Positions 28,032 to 36,767 are shown, counted from the stretch's first letter. The stretch: 64,000 nt of DNA from Pseudobacter sp. (GCA_017849455.1 JAFIGX010000022.1:620001-684000); one strand, 5' to 3'. Numbers and translations: made by a program. The notes: generated by a model not told the origin, from the letters alone.

Positions 28032-29381
28032 TCAGGATAAATGATATTCTTCTATTTTCCTGTACAATGTGGTGAGACCGATATTGAGCAGCCTGGCCGC
28101 TTCTGTTTTATTGCCTTTCGTATGATTGAGTACACGTTGAATATGAAGCTTCTCCACACTGGCCAGTGAGAAGGCAGAGAGTTCATGATTGTTGGAGGAT
28201 GGGGATGATTGTTGTAATTCCAGCGGAAGATCTTTCAATGTGAGCATAGGGCCATCAGCAAGGATCACAGCCCTTTCCATTACATTTTTCAATTCACGGA
28301 TATTGCCCTTCCAGTTGTGCCGCTGCAGTTGATCTATGAATAACAGGTCCATTCCTTCGATACGCGGATTGGTCTTTTCGGCAAAGACCCGGAGAAAATG
28401 ATCGGCGAGAAGGGGAATATCCTGTCTGCGGTCATCGAGAGCAGGGAGTGATATAGTGAATACATTGAGCCGGTAATACAGATCTTCCCTGAATTTTCCT
28501 TCTTCCACATCTTTTTGAAGATGGCGATTGGTGGCGGCAATGATGCGTACATTCACTTTGGTAGGCTTGGTATCTCCTACTTTGATGAATTCATTCGTTT
28601 CAAGCACCCGCAGGAGCTTGCTTTGCAACTCGATGTGCATTTCACCGATCTCGTCGAGGAAGAGGGTGCCTGTATTGGCTTCTTCGATCAGTCCTTTTTT
28701 ATCTTTCACGGCACTGGTAAAAGCCCCTGCCTTATGACCAAAGAGTTCGCTTTCGAGCAATTCTTTGCTGAAGGCGCTGCAGTTGAGTGGCAGGAAGGGT
28801 TTTCCGGCCCGCTTGCTGCCGGCATGAATAGCCTGTGCAAATACTTCTTTACCGGTGCCTGTTTCACCTAACAATAAGACCGTGGCATCTGTAGGCGCAA
28901 CCTTTCGTGCCAGCGTAATGGCCTCCCTGATCGGGCCCGATCCACCGAGAATAGAATCGAAGCTGTAGCGGCGGCCTACTTGTTGTTCGAGCTGCTGCAC
29001 TCTTTTCTGCAACTGAACTTTCTCCATGGCCCTGTTGAGAAGAGGAATGATCTTGTCGTTATCGTCTCCCTTGGTGATATAATCGAAAGCGCCATTCTTC
29101 ATGGCCTGGATGCCGTCTGCAATATTTCCATAAGCAGTGAGGAGGATGATCTCGACAGCAGGAAATTTCGATCTCACTGTTGAAACGAATTGCACGCCAT
29201 TGCCATCAGGAAGTTTCACATCGCAAAGCAGAAGATCAACGGCCTCTTTCTCGAGCACCTTCAAACCTGATTTAAGATCGTTGGCTTCATGCACTGTAAA
29301 TCCTTCGAGGGTAATGATCCTTTTCAGTAAGCTGCGAAGCTTTTCTTCATCGTCGATCAGCAGAATATTGCCTGCGGGCAT
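28032..29381 (-). CDS. Sigma-54-type (NtrC family) response regulator of the kdp locus
   Basis: A 449-residue protein. The receiver domain (about 4-120) has acidic D10, D11 and phospho-acceptor D54. The AAA+ domain (about 140-375) has Walker A GETGTGK at 172-178 and Walker B LFLDEIG at 240-246. The sigma-54 loop reads GAFTSA at 219-224, not the usual GAFTGA. A Fis-type helix-turn-helix ends the protein (NKTEAARLLNIGLTTLYRKI). It takes the place of the OmpR-like KdpE used in most bacteria. It lies 175 bases upstream of the small kdp genes in the same direction. Confidence 0.92.
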   Translation of the reverse strand: MPAGNILLIDDEEKLRSLLKRIITLEGFTVHEANDLKSGLKVLEKEAVDLLLCDVKLPDGNGVQFVSTVRSKFPAVEIILLTAYGNIADGIQAMKNGAFDYITKGDDNDKIIPLLNRAMEKVQLQKRVQQLEQQVGRRYSFDSILGGSGPIREAITLARKVAPTDATVLLLGETGTGKEVFAQAIHAGSKRAGKPFLPLNCSAFSKELLESELFGHKAGAFTSAVKDKKGLIEEANTGTLFLDEIGEMHIELQSKLLRVLETNEFIKVGDTKPTKVNVRIIAATNRHLQKDVEEGKFREDLYYRLNVFTISLPALDDRRQDIPLLADHFLRVFAEKTNPRIEGMDLLFIDQLQRHNWKGNIRELKNVMERAVILADGPMLTLKDLPLELQQSSPSSNNHELSAFSLASVEKLHIQRVLNHTKGNKTEAARLLNIGLTTLYRKIEEYHLS

Positions 29382-29401
29382 AATGATATGGGTTGTACGC
29401 C

Positions 29402-29434
29402 CAAATCTACTTAATAAAAACGATGCAGGCTCAA
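29402..29434 (-). promoter_or_regulatory. Candidate promoter of the NtrC-type regulator
   Basis: On the minus strand TTG at 29434-29432 and TAGATTTG at 29409-29402 are 22 bases apart, close to the Bacteroidota TTG-N19-21-TAnnTTTG pattern. The -7 element is 20 bases before the ATG at 29381. The -33 part overlaps the last codons of the neighbouring hydrolase gene. Confidence 0.5.
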
Positions 29435-31365
29435 CGGGCTATCACCAACTTCTTCATCTGCTGCATGGTCCCTGCTTCGAAGTGGCAGTAATACACGCCA
29501 CTGGCAAGCTTCTGCGTAATGGTCAGCGGCACCACATGCGATCCTTTGGCAAATTCCTGTCCGGGGATGGCCACCGCAACCAGCTTGCCATCGGCCGAAT
29601 GGATGGTCACACGTACGTTGAGCGGTTCACGGAGATTGAATCGCAGGGAGGCGACCGATTGGGTAGGATTGGGATACAATGTCAGTGCCAGTTCCCGGAA
29701 ATCTTCATCCGATTTTGAAGGAGGTGGAGGATCATTGGGCACAGGCAGGGGGTCCTGGCTTTCGGAAAGGAAAACCGGCGTGGCAGTAAGCGACAGCGTG
29801 CCTGTGGTGATACGGGTAACTGTGCCGGTTTGAGAAAAATCCCAGTCGCGCCTGTTCAGGTAGGGTGTTACATTCATTGCTGCCGGGAAGTTATAAGTGG
29901 CCGAGCTGGTTTCAACAAGATCGGTAGTGGTCTTTGACCATAACACGTATATATAAGCGCCATTTACGTCTTTGAATGCCGCTCCTTCGATATTGGCAGG
30001 CAGGTTCATGGCGGTGGTCCTGGCAGCATCAAAATGGGTAGTGCGCAGGATATCTGAAGTGCTCTTGTAGGCTATCCCTTCATTATTGTATTGGACCAGG
30101 TAAGCGCCGCCATTGGCCAGGGGCCCTGCGCCTTCAAGTTTCTGGTACAGGCCCATGGTCTCGAATTCACTGGTGGCTTCTGCGAAGGTCTTGGTATCAC
30201 CCAGCATATAGACATACATCTGCAGGACATCGTTCTTCTGGCTTTGCACCAAAGCTTTGATGATATAGTTCTTTTGTGCTTCATCGGAGCCGATCATGGT
30301 GCCGATCGCTTTCCGGGGGATATTATTTTCTGTGCAGATGAACAATTTTTTAGGGTATGTAATGCCGTTATATCCACGATCTCCCAAAACGGTCTCAAAG
30401 TTTTTCTTGAGTTGAACATAGGCGTCCGATGCAGCATCCGAGTGGCGTTTATATACCCATCCGTTGATGACATTGCTCCAGGAGGCCAGGTTGTACATGG
30501 GATAACTATGAAAGCTCAGTACATCGAAATAAGCGCCGCCTTTGTTGGGATATTCTGCCGTTACGGAACCATCCACAGGATTGTCGGTATTGCGAAGAAC
30601 GGCATCGACAAAACTGGGATAACCCAGTCCGCCCGTTGTGATATAGGCGGTGGGATCAACAGACTTGATCACTTCATAAGCGATGCGGAGCAGCCGGATA
30701 TAATGAAAGACAGGTGCTTTCATATTCGGGAGATCGCAGGGAGGAGGGTTGTTTTCCCACCAGTTGCCGGGCACTCCCCTTGCCAGGTATGATCCACCTC
30801 CACTATCATAATCGGGTTCATTGATGATCTCCCAGAACTTTGTGTAGGATTTGTAAAGCGTGACTGTCTTGTAGACGTATAATGCGAAGTAATTATTGTC
30901 ATTGACCGGTGTACCATTGGCGCCACCATCCCAAATAGGCTCATACATATTCTTGAACAGCTTCGATTGGTCCGGGCATCCTGCGTAAGTATTGTTGTCC
31001 TTATGGGCCGCAGAAGGTTCACCCAGGAAGATGGTATTGTCGGCCACACCTAAAGTAGCATAGTGATTGAACTCCGGAACGCGGATATTGTAACCCCAGT
31101 ATTCGAGAAAAGTTTCAGGCAAAGGCGGGCGAAAAGTTTTGGAGCTTACCCCTTTTACATTCTTGGAAGGATTGCCTGCAGCAATATCGGCGCAGCTTTG
31201 GTCATCCCACGAACTGCCATACCAACCACCATTGGTCCCGTAGCGGAAATATCCGTTATAGGCAGGCACATGACCGAAATCATTAGCAGTAAAATTGATC
31301 TGCGCATTAGTCTTGAGGTAGCTGCACACCAGTACAGCGAGGCACACCGGAATATTGAATTTCAT
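29431..31365 (-). CDS. T9SS-secreted clan-A-like glycoside hydrolase
   Basis: A 644-residue protein with a signal peptide (1-21, ending TNAQ). The catalytic part has the clan-A pattern: an acid/base candidate E183 in FWEIINEPD, a DVLSFHSYP strand and a nucleophile candidate E346 in LFICTENN. Residues 559-644 form a type IX secretion sorting tail that opens LALTLYPNPT and ends KKLVIAR. A loop DPLPVPNDPPPPSKSDED is the linker. It should be exported across the outer membrane and act on a plant or bacterial polysaccharide. The exact family could not be assigned. It follows crtY by 95 bases in the same direction. Confidence 0.75.
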   Translation of the reverse strand: MKFNIPVCLAVLVCSYLKTNAQINFTANDFGHVPAYNGYFRYGTNGGWYGSSWDDQSCADIAAGNPSKNVKGVSSKTFRPPLPETFLEYWGYNIRVPEFNHYATLGVADNTIFLGEPSAAHKDNNTYAGCPDQSKLFKNMYEPIWDGGANGTPVNDNNYFALYVYKTVTLYKSYTKFWEIINEPDYDSGGGSYLARGVPGNWWENNPPPCDLPNMKAPVFHYIRLLRIAYEVIKSVDPTAYITTGGLGYPSFVDAVLRNTDNPVDGSVTAEYPNKGGAYFDVLSFHSYPMYNLASWSNVINGWVYKRHSDAASDAYVQLKKNFETVLGDRGYNGITYPKKLFICTENNIPRKAIGTMIGSDEAQKNYIIKALVQSQKNDVLQMYVYMLGDTKTFAEATSEFETMGLYQKLEGAGPLANGGAYLVQYNNEGIAYKSTSDILRTTHFDAARTTAMNLPANIEGAAFKDVNGAYIYVLWSKTTTDLVETSSATYNFPAAMNVTPYLNRRDWDFSQTGTVTRITTGTLSLTATPVFLSESQDPLPVPNDPPPPSKSDEDFRELALTLYPNPTQSVASLRFNLREPLNVRVTIHSADGKLVAVAIPGQEFAKGSHVVPLTITQKLASGVYYCHFEAGTMQQMKKLVIAR

Positions 31366-31460
31366 AAGGACCTTTTCTTCAAGTTTAGCATAGGATTATC
31401 CCCGCAATTGTAACAATTACTTTGCCAAATCGGGAATTTTCCGATGGTTTCCTCGTGAAA

Positions 31461-32606
31461 TTATGACCGGAAAAGCTGGCGCAGGGCGGATCGCAGAAAG
31501 ACCCGTTTCGGTAGAACGGTGATCAGCTTCATTTCTTTCCAGACAGAAGTTTCGTTATCGAGGAACTGCAATACATCGGTGATCCCGTTCTTTTTAAATA
31601 ACTCCGTAAAAATGAAGGAACCATCTAATTGATTTTTGTCAAGTATCCTGAGAAGGGTGCTGTCATAAAAGCGGAAGCGCCAGGCCGGGCCAGTAGCGGG
31701 CCCCAGCGGATTGCCCTTTTCGGCCAGTCGGCGGGCCAATTCGGTCGATTGCTTTTGAATGAATTGAAAAGTATAACCGCTGGAGGCTTTGGTTTGGCCA
31801 CCAGCCGTACCGATATGGATGATATGACCCTGTGAGGAAGGAAAGCGGTAATTGGTCATGGGTATCGAGCCGAACTCTTCTTCGATGATAGTATAGTCCG
31901 ATCTGATGAACCGGTCGAGATAATCTTTCAGCCCTTCATCATACCGGGCGGGCGGCAGGAGTGAATCCGTGAACAAGGTATATTCTATCAATGCGCGTGT
32001 TGCCGTGAATGGCATCACATAAACAAAGGCAGTGCCGGATCGCTGCGGGATGCGAAAGTCCATCAACGTGGCGGCAGCGGGATCGAAAACAGGATCGACC
32101 GTTTCAACGATCCATCCTTTGAAATGTTGCAGCAGGTAGTACTGCCCTTCTTTCAGGGAGGGTTTTTCAAACAGGATACTGTTGAAGATATAACCGGCGC
32201 TGACTATTCCTTCCTTTGTTAGCAGGACCGCTCCTTCGGGCTTGTTATCCAACCTGGTCACTTCGCCATATTGTACCGTTACCTGGGGATATTGACGGAT
32301 GATATCGAAACAGAAGCGATAAAAATCGTCACTCCTGATCATTTTGTACCGGTAGGGTGCAATGGGGTTCAATTTCGAATATCCATTTCCGTGAAACCAT
32401 AAATATTCCCACGCTTTGGTCACCACCTGCTCGAAAAATCCGTTCCCCTTCTCCCAAAAGCACCAGGTGCGGTCATTACCGGACTTGGGCGACCGGTCGA
32501 TCAGCAATATTTTTTTATCGTTCAGGTGGCCGCTCTGCAGCAGTCTTACCAAAAGGCTCAGACCGGCACACCCTGCTCCCGCAATGATATAATCGAAATG
32601 CTTCAT
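31461..32606 (-). CDS. crtY: Lycopene beta-cyclase
   Basis: A 381-residue FAD-dependent enzyme. DYIIAGAGCAGLSLLVRLLQ at the N-terminus is the dinucleotide-binding fold. FIFNSILFEKP, FVYVMPFTATRALIEYTLFT and GTAGGQTKASSGYTFQFIQ are typical of the CrtY/CrtL family. It forms the two beta rings of beta-carotene from lycopene. Its ATG overlaps the crtZ stop by four bases. It is the last gene of the carotenoid run. Confidence 0.93.
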   Translation of the reverse strand: MKHFDYIIAGAGCAGLSLLVRLLQSGHLNDKKILLIDRSPKSGNDRTWCFWEKGNGFFEQVVTKAWEYLWFHGNGYSKLNPIAPYRYKMIRSDDFYRFCFDIIRQYPQVTVQYGEVTRLDNKPEGAVLLTKEGIVSAGYIFNSILFEKPSLKEGQYYLLQHFKGWIVETVDPVFDPAAATLMDFRIPQRSGTAFVYVMPFTATRALIEYTLFTDSLLPPARYDEGLKDYLDRFIRSDYTIIEEEFGSIPMTNYRFPSSQGHIIHIGTAGGQTKASSGYTFQFIQKQSTELARRLAEKGNPLGPATGPAWRFRFYDSTLLRILDKNQLDGSFIFTELFKKNGITDVLQFLDNETSVWKEMKLITVLPKRVFLRSALRQLFRS

Positions 32607-33073
32607 GCCTTTTGCTTATCACGCCGTACTTTCTCCCGGTACTTTTTATTCACATAGAGCATGCCGAAAGATTCGCCATCTTCCTTGTCCAGGTGTTTGT
32701 GGTGCATCTTGTGCGCCCAGCGGATGGCGCGGACATAGGTATTGTTAGACCGGCTGAACCATTTGAAGCGTTGATGGATGATCACATCATGAACGAGGAA
32801 ATAGGCAGCGCCGTAAGCCATGATGCCGAAGCCGATGGCCTGCAGCCAATACATTGCTCGCAGCGTGCCGAACAGGATGCAGCAAAAACTTGGAATAGCG
32901 AAAATGATAAAGAACGCATCGTTCTTTTCGAAGAAACCGGGTTGAGGCTGGTGATGGTCTTCGTGCAGGTACCAGAGAAAACCGTGCATTATATATTTAT
33001 GGGTGAGCCAGGTGATGCCTTCCATCAGCAGAAAAGTAGTGATCAGTATGGCTGTATATAATAACCAGTGCAT
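32603..33073 (-). CDS. crtZ: Beta-carotene hydroxylase (fatty-acid hydroxylase superfamily)
   Basis: A 156-residue membrane protein with four hydrophobic segments. His clusters THKYIMHGFLWYLHEDHHQP (H25, H30, H37, H40, H41) and WAHKMHHKH near residues 119-127 bind the di-iron centre of the CrtZ family. It adds 3-hydroxyl groups to beta rings and gives zeaxanthin. It lies 21 bases after idi and overlaps crtY by ATGA. Confidence 0.93.
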   Translation of the reverse strand: MHWLLYTAILITTFLLMEGITWLTHKYIMHGFLWYLHEDHHQPQPGFFEKNDAFFIIFAIPSFCCILFGTLRAMYWLQAIGFGIMAYGAAYFLVHDVIIHQRFKWFSRSNNTYVRAIRWAHKMHHKHLDKEDGESFGMLYVNKKYREKVRRDKQKA

Positions 33074-33094
33074 GATGATCTTTTTTGATGGCGA

Positions 33095-33640
33095 TCAGCG
33101 GAGTGAATTGCCCAACCCGTTCAGTACCGCCCATTCCCTCACTCTTGGGAAAGCGATATGGAACCAGGAGGTATATTTTTGTGGATGTGATTCCAGTGAA
33201 TGCCTTATCTCTTCCAGGCTTTTGTAAGTATAATCCTTTACTTCCTCTTCATTGGGGAGGATGTCCTTGTCGTAGACCCCTGCAAACACATGATCGAATT
33301 CATGTTCTATGAGGCCGTTATCGAAATCGGTCCGGTAAGTGAATTCAAATATTTTTTTCAGTGGAGTGGTAAATCCCAATTCTTCATGCAGGCGGCGGGC
33401 AGCAGCATCGGGGGTCGATTCGCCCGGTGCAGGATGGCTGCAGCAGGCATTGGTCCAGAGGCCGGCACTATGGTATTTGCCGAGGGCCCTTTGCTGCAAC
33501 AACATCTCTCCTTTGCTGTTGAAAATAAACACACTGAAAGCGCGATGCAAAACGGCTTTCCGGTGAGCTTCGATCTTTTCCATGGTGCCGATCGGCTCAT
33601 CCTGTTCATTCACCAATATCACTTCCTGCAGGGGGCTCAT
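33095..33640 (-). CDS. idi: Isopentenyl-diphosphate delta-isomerase, type 1
   Basis: A 181-residue NUDIX-fold enzyme. TNACCSHP includes the catalytic Cys near residue 67, and the Nudix-like helix GESTPDAAARRLHEELGF follows. A second catalytic Glu is likely in LIEHEFDHVF near 114. It interconverts IPP and DMAPP and so feeds isoprenoid units into the carotenoid pathway encoded around it. It begins 9 bases after crtB. Confidence 0.95.
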   Translation of the reverse strand: MSPLQEVILVNEQDEPIGTMEKIEAHRKAVLHRAFSVFIFNSKGEMLLQQRALGKYHSAGLWTNACCSHPAPGESTPDAAARRLHEELGFTTPLKKIFEFTYRTDFDNGLIEHEFDHVFAGVYDKDILPNEEEVKDYTYKSLEEIRHSLESHPQKYTSWFHIAFPRVREWAVLNGLGNSLR

Positions 33641-33649
33641 ACCTGCAAA

Positions 33650-34486
33650 TTAAATCAATTTAAGCTGATTTTTTACTCCGGCCCTCACCAATATCAGGGC
33701 CTTGCGGTAATTGGGGACCCGGACCCTTTTTTCCAGTATGCGTGAGGGTTGGGTTTTCCTGATCTTCCGGAACAGGGTGAGATAATATTTATAAGCAACG
33801 TACACACCGAACCGGGCTTTCCAGGGAAGTTGTGCGATCCCTTCATGGGCTCGCTGAAAATCGGCCTCTATATCCGCCTCTATCATTCTTTTGGTGGTTT
33901 CGGTAAGATGATAAAGATCGACTCCCGGAAAATAGATCCGGTTGAGGCCATGATAATCGGCCTTCATATCACGGAGGAAATTCACTTTCTGGAAGGCGGC
34001 GCCCAGGGATTGCGCATAGGGTTTCAGTTTAGTGAAGAGCGTCTGATCTCCTTCGCAAAAGACCTGGAGGCACATCAGTCCAACTACTTCAGCACTACCG
34101 TAAATATATTTTATATAATCTTCTTCCGAATAGCACTGTCGGTGGAGGTCTGTTTCCATGCTGCTGAAAAAAGCATCGATGAGGCTTCGGTCGATCCCAT
34201 AGCTGTTGATCGTAAGCTGAAAGCTATGCAGAATGGGGTTGAGGCTGATACCTTGTTCAAGGGCTTCATAGGTTGCTCTCCTGAATTGCTGCAGTAGTAT
34301 TGCTTTATCGTGATCATGAAAAGTATCTACGATCTCATCGGCAAACCGCACAAATCCATAGATATTGTAAATGGGGTTGCGGAGGTCTTTGTGCAGCAGG
34401 CGGATGGCGGATGCGAATGAAGTGCTGTAGGCTTCTGTGGTTACCTGGCTGCAGCGCTGACTGACGGTATGGAACAGGTGCATCAT
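33650..34486 (-). CDS. crtB: Phytoene synthase
   Basis: A 278-residue all-helical prenyl synthase. The first Asp-rich motif is RFADEIVD (D50-D54). The second is FLRDMKADYHGLNRIYFP near 170-187. These bind magnesium and the diphosphates of two geranylgeranyl diphosphate molecules, which are condensed to phytoene. It lies 26 bases after crtI. Two consecutive ATGs make the start 34486 or 34483. Confidence 0.95.
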   Translation of the reverse strand: MMHLFHTVSQRCSQVTTEAYSTSFASAIRLLHKDLRNPIYNIYGFVRFADEIVDTFHDHDKAILLQQFRRATYEALEQGISLNPILHSFQLTINSYGIDRSLIDAFFSSMETDLHRQCYSEEDYIKYIYGSAEVVGLMCLQVFCEGDQTLFTKLKPYAQSLGAAFQKVNFLRDMKADYHGLNRIYFPGVDLYHLTETTKRMIEADIEADFQRAHEGIAQLPWKARFGVYVAYKYYLTLFRKIRKTQPSRILEKRVRVPNYRKALILVRAGVKNQLKLI

Positions 34487-34512
34487 GCTGAATACAAGAT
34501 AGGGGTTTTTGC

Positions 34513-35982
34513 TTAAAAATATCGAAGCACTTCCCGTGCTACCACTTCTCCGCTGATGAGACTGGGAGGCACACCGGGGCCCGGCACGGTAAGCTGCCCG
34601 GTATAGAAAAGATTTTTCACCTTCCTGCTTCTGCAGGAGGGTTTCCAGATGGCAGTTTGCCTGAGCGTATTGGCCAGTCCGTATGCATTCCCTTTAAAAG
34701 AATTATAATCATGTACGAAATCCGAGCAGCCAAAAGATCTTTTGCAGATGATGGCATCGGCAATGGATTGCCCGGTATGTTGCTCGAAGCGTTGCAGGAT
34801 GCGTTGAAAATACCGGTCGCGCAAATGCTCATCATCGCCCTGCAGCCCGGCCGCCACTGGCACCAGGAAGAACAGGTTCTCACAACCCGGAGGTGCAACG
34901 GTATTGTCGGATACGCTGGTGGCGCTTACATAGAACAGAGGGTCGGAGGGCCATTCGCGGGTAGTGTAGATCTGTTGTGCGTGTTGATGGAAAGGCGTAT
35001 CGAAAAATAAACTATGGTGCCGGATATTATGCAGCTTTTTATTCAGCCCGATATAATACAATAAGCAGGAGGGCGCCATCAGCCTTTCCTGCCACCAGTG
35101 CTCTGTATAGGAGCGATGGGATGGGGGCAACAACCGGTTTTCGATGAAATGGTAGTCGGCCCCACCGATCACTACATCAGCTTCATATTCCTGCTGTTCC
35201 GTGATCACGCGCCTGGCGCTGGAAGCCGATACGGCGATGCCGGTCACATTCTCGTTGAACCTGAACCCGACACCCAGTTCTTCTGCCAGTGTGTGCATCC
35301 CCGTTACTACACTGTAGATGCCGCCCTGCGGGTACCAGGTGCCGCCTACCAGGTCGGCATAATTCATCAGGCTGTAGAGTGCCGGTGTATTTTCAGGGAG
35401 CGCTCCCAGGAAGAGCACGGGGAATTCCAGTATCTGCCTGATCCGGGGATGTTGAAAATATTTCCGGACATGGTGCTGCATGGAGCTGAGCACATCGAGG
35501 CGGAACAGCCCTTTCAAGAGGTCCCAGTCTGCGAATTCCAGCAGGGAGCGGCCTGGCTTGAAGACCAGCTTCTGCATACCTGCCTTGTATTTGAAAGCAG
35601 CTTCCGAGAGGAAGCGGTCGAGTTTCCGGGAAGAACCGGGCTCCCAGTTTTCGAATATGGACCGCAGTGAATCGAGGCTGGCCGGTAGATCTGTGTGATC
35701 GTTCTGCCAATAGATCCTGTAAGAAGGATCGAGGCGGCTGAGGGAATAATAATCCGATACTTTTTTACCGAAGGAGGCGAAATATCTTTCAAAAACATCT
35801 GGCATCCAGTACCAACTGGGCCCCATATCGAAAACGAAACCTGCTTCTTTCAACTGGCGTGCCCTTCCGCCCGGTGTGGCATGTTTTTCCAGCACCGTCA
35901 CCTGCCATCCGGCCCTCGCCATGAAGGTGGCGGCCGACAGCCCGGCAAATCCGCTCCCGATAACGATCAGTTTTTTCTTCAC
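34513..35982 (-). CDS. crtI: Phytoene desaturase
   Basis: About 489 residues. From a GTG at 35982 the protein begins KKKLIVIGSGFAGLSAATFM, the standard FAD-binding N-terminus of CrtI, and its C-terminus has the conserved TGQLTVPGPGVPPSLISG. It desaturates phytoene to lycopene. The frame is also open to an ATG at 36069, but those 29 residues run through an inverted repeat and are not conserved in type, so the GTG start is preferred. It is the first crt gene after the sigma factor gene and probably shares its transcript. Confidence 0.93.
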   Translation of the reverse strand: MKKKLIVIGSGFAGLSAATFMARAGWQVTVLEKHATPGGRARQLKEAGFVFDMGPSWYWMPDVFERYFASFGKKVSDYYSLSRLDPSYRIYWQNDHTDLPASLDSLRSIFENWEPGSSRKLDRFLSEAAFKYKAGMQKLVFKPGRSLLEFADWDLLKGLFRLDVLSSMQHHVRKYFQHPRIRQILEFPVLFLGALPENTPALYSLMNYADLVGGTWYPQGGIYSVVTGMHTLAEELGVGFRFNENVTGIAVSASSARRVITEQQEYEADVVIGGADYHFIENRLLPPSHRSYTEHWWQERLMAPSCLLYYIGLNKKLHNIRHHSLFFDTPFHQHAQQIYTTREWPSDPLFYVSATSVSDNTVAPPGCENLFFLVPVAAGLQGDDEHLRDRYFQRILQRFEQHTGQSIADAIICKRSFGCSDFVHDYNSFKGNAYGLANTLRQTAIWKPSCRSRKVKNLFYTGQLTVPGPGVPPSLISGEVVAREVLRYF

Positions 35983-36003
35983 GCAGCCAGTGATTGTTGG
36001 AAT

Positions 36004-36100
36004 GAAGTCTGAAGTCAGAGGTCTGAAGTCAGAAGATGCCAAGTAAGTAAAAGTATTTAATAAATGCACGGTTCCGTCTGACTTCAGACTTCAGACCTCC
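36004..36100. repeat. Inverted repeat of CTGAAGTC units between crtI and the sigma gene
   Basis: The left arm at 36004-36035 carries CTGAAGTCAGA twice, about 14 bases apart. The right arm at 36076-36100 carries the reverse complement, GTCTGACTTCAGACTTCAGA. About 40 AT-rich bases lie between. The two arms could form a long cruciform or RNA stem within a probable transcript. It looks like a dispersed intergenic repeat of the genome. Confidence 0.65.
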
Positions 36101-36116
36101 AACTTCCTGCCTCCGG

Positions 36117-36617
36117 CTAAAACCGGTGGATCTGGGTCTTCAACAATTTACGTGCGAAGTGGATCCGGCTCTTGATGGTCCCAAGCGGTTCATCCAGCAT
36201 ATCTGCGATCTCATGGTATTTGAAACCGTCGAAATACAACAGGAAGGGATTCCTGAATATTTCGGGCAGGTTATGGATAGCATGTTGAATGTCTTTCAGT
36301 CGCAGCGTACCTTCAGCAGCATTGGCCGTCACAGCCTGGCTCTGATTAATGAGAAAATCGTTGGGAGTACTATCGAATATTACGTTCTGTTTGACCTTCC
36401 TGCGATAATTGTTGATGAAAATATTTCGCATGATCGTGTACAACCAGGCCTTAATGTTCGTCCCTACGTTATACTTATCCTTATTGGCCAAAGCCCTGTA
36501 GAGTGTTTCCTGGAACAAGTCTTTAGCCGCTTCCGAGTCCCTGGTGAGTGTGATAGCGAAGGGCTTCAAGAACTCCGCGTTGTTCACCAGCATTTGGTTA
36601 AATTCAATCGTCGACAT
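36117..36617 (-). CDS. ECF-type RNA polymerase sigma factor
   Basis: A 166-residue protein with sigma region 2 (DLFQETLYRALANKDKY, then IKAWLYTIMRNIFINNYRR) and region 4 (KYHEIADMLDEPLGTIKSRI, helix-turn-helix). It directs RNA polymerase to a target promoter set. No anti-sigma gene adjoins it. It lies upstream of crtI in the same direction and downstream of the MerR/B12 regulator, so it likely controls pigment genes, a layout seen in other Bacteroidota. A stress or light signal is inferred. Confidence 0.92.
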   Translation of the reverse strand: MSTIEFNQMLVNNAEFLKPFAITLTRDSEAAKDLFQETLYRALANKDKYNVGTNIKAWLYTIMRNIFINNYRRKVKQNVIFDSTPNDFLINQSQAVTANAAEGTLRLKDIQHAIHNLPEIFRNPFLLYFDGFKYHEIADMLDEPLGTIKSRIHFARKLLKTQIHRF

Positions 36618-36645
36618 GGCTCAAGGTGTTTAAATAATTACGTAC

Positions 36646-36653
36646 CAAATTTA
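36646..36653 (-). promoter_or_regulatory. Candidate proximal -7 element of the sigma-factor gene
   Basis: On the minus strand TAAATTTG fits TAnnTTTG and lies 28 bases before the ATG at 36617. The best upstream TTG is only 16 bases away, shorter than usual. Confidence 0.35.
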
Positions 36654-36676
36654 AACATAGATTGTCAAACAATTCG

Positions 36677-36689
36677 CTAAACTGTTTAG
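36677..36689. promoter_or_regulatory. 13-bp palindrome upstream of the sigma-factor gene
   Basis: CTAAACTGTTTAG is a perfect inverted repeat around one central base. It lies about 60 bases before the sigma-factor ATG, just upstream of the proximal candidate promoter. It could bind a dimeric regulator such as the MerR protein next door. Confidence 0.4.
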
Positions 36690-36733
36690 TAAAATATGTT
36701 AAAATGTCAAGATTACACATTATCAAACCACTA

Positions 36734-36767
36734 CAAAGATACGATTAATGTTTAAACATTAAACAAA
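36734..36767 (-). promoter_or_regulatory. Candidate distal promoter with an 18-bp palindrome between its elements
   Basis: On the minus strand TTTG (36767-36764) and TATCTTTG (36741-36734) are 22 bases apart. Between them, at 36745-36762, is the perfect palindrome TTAATGTTTAAACATTAA. An operator between -33 and -7 would suit a MerR-family regulator, which bends or blocks such spacers. It lies between the MerR/B12 gene and the sigma-factor gene. Confidence 0.5.

Noticed and set aside
30091..30792. Plus-strand open frame of 233 codons
   Set aside because: It is antisense within the T9SS hydrolase gene, whose catalytic motifs and tail settle the coding strand.
35983..36069. N-terminal extension of CrtI to an ATG
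   Set aside because: It reads through the CTGAAGTC inverted repeat and gives residues not found at the start of CrtI proteins. The GTG at 35982 gives the standard N-terminus.
36004..36100. CRISPR-like array
   Set aside because: Units are too short, in opposite orientations and without regular spacers, and there are no cas genes.
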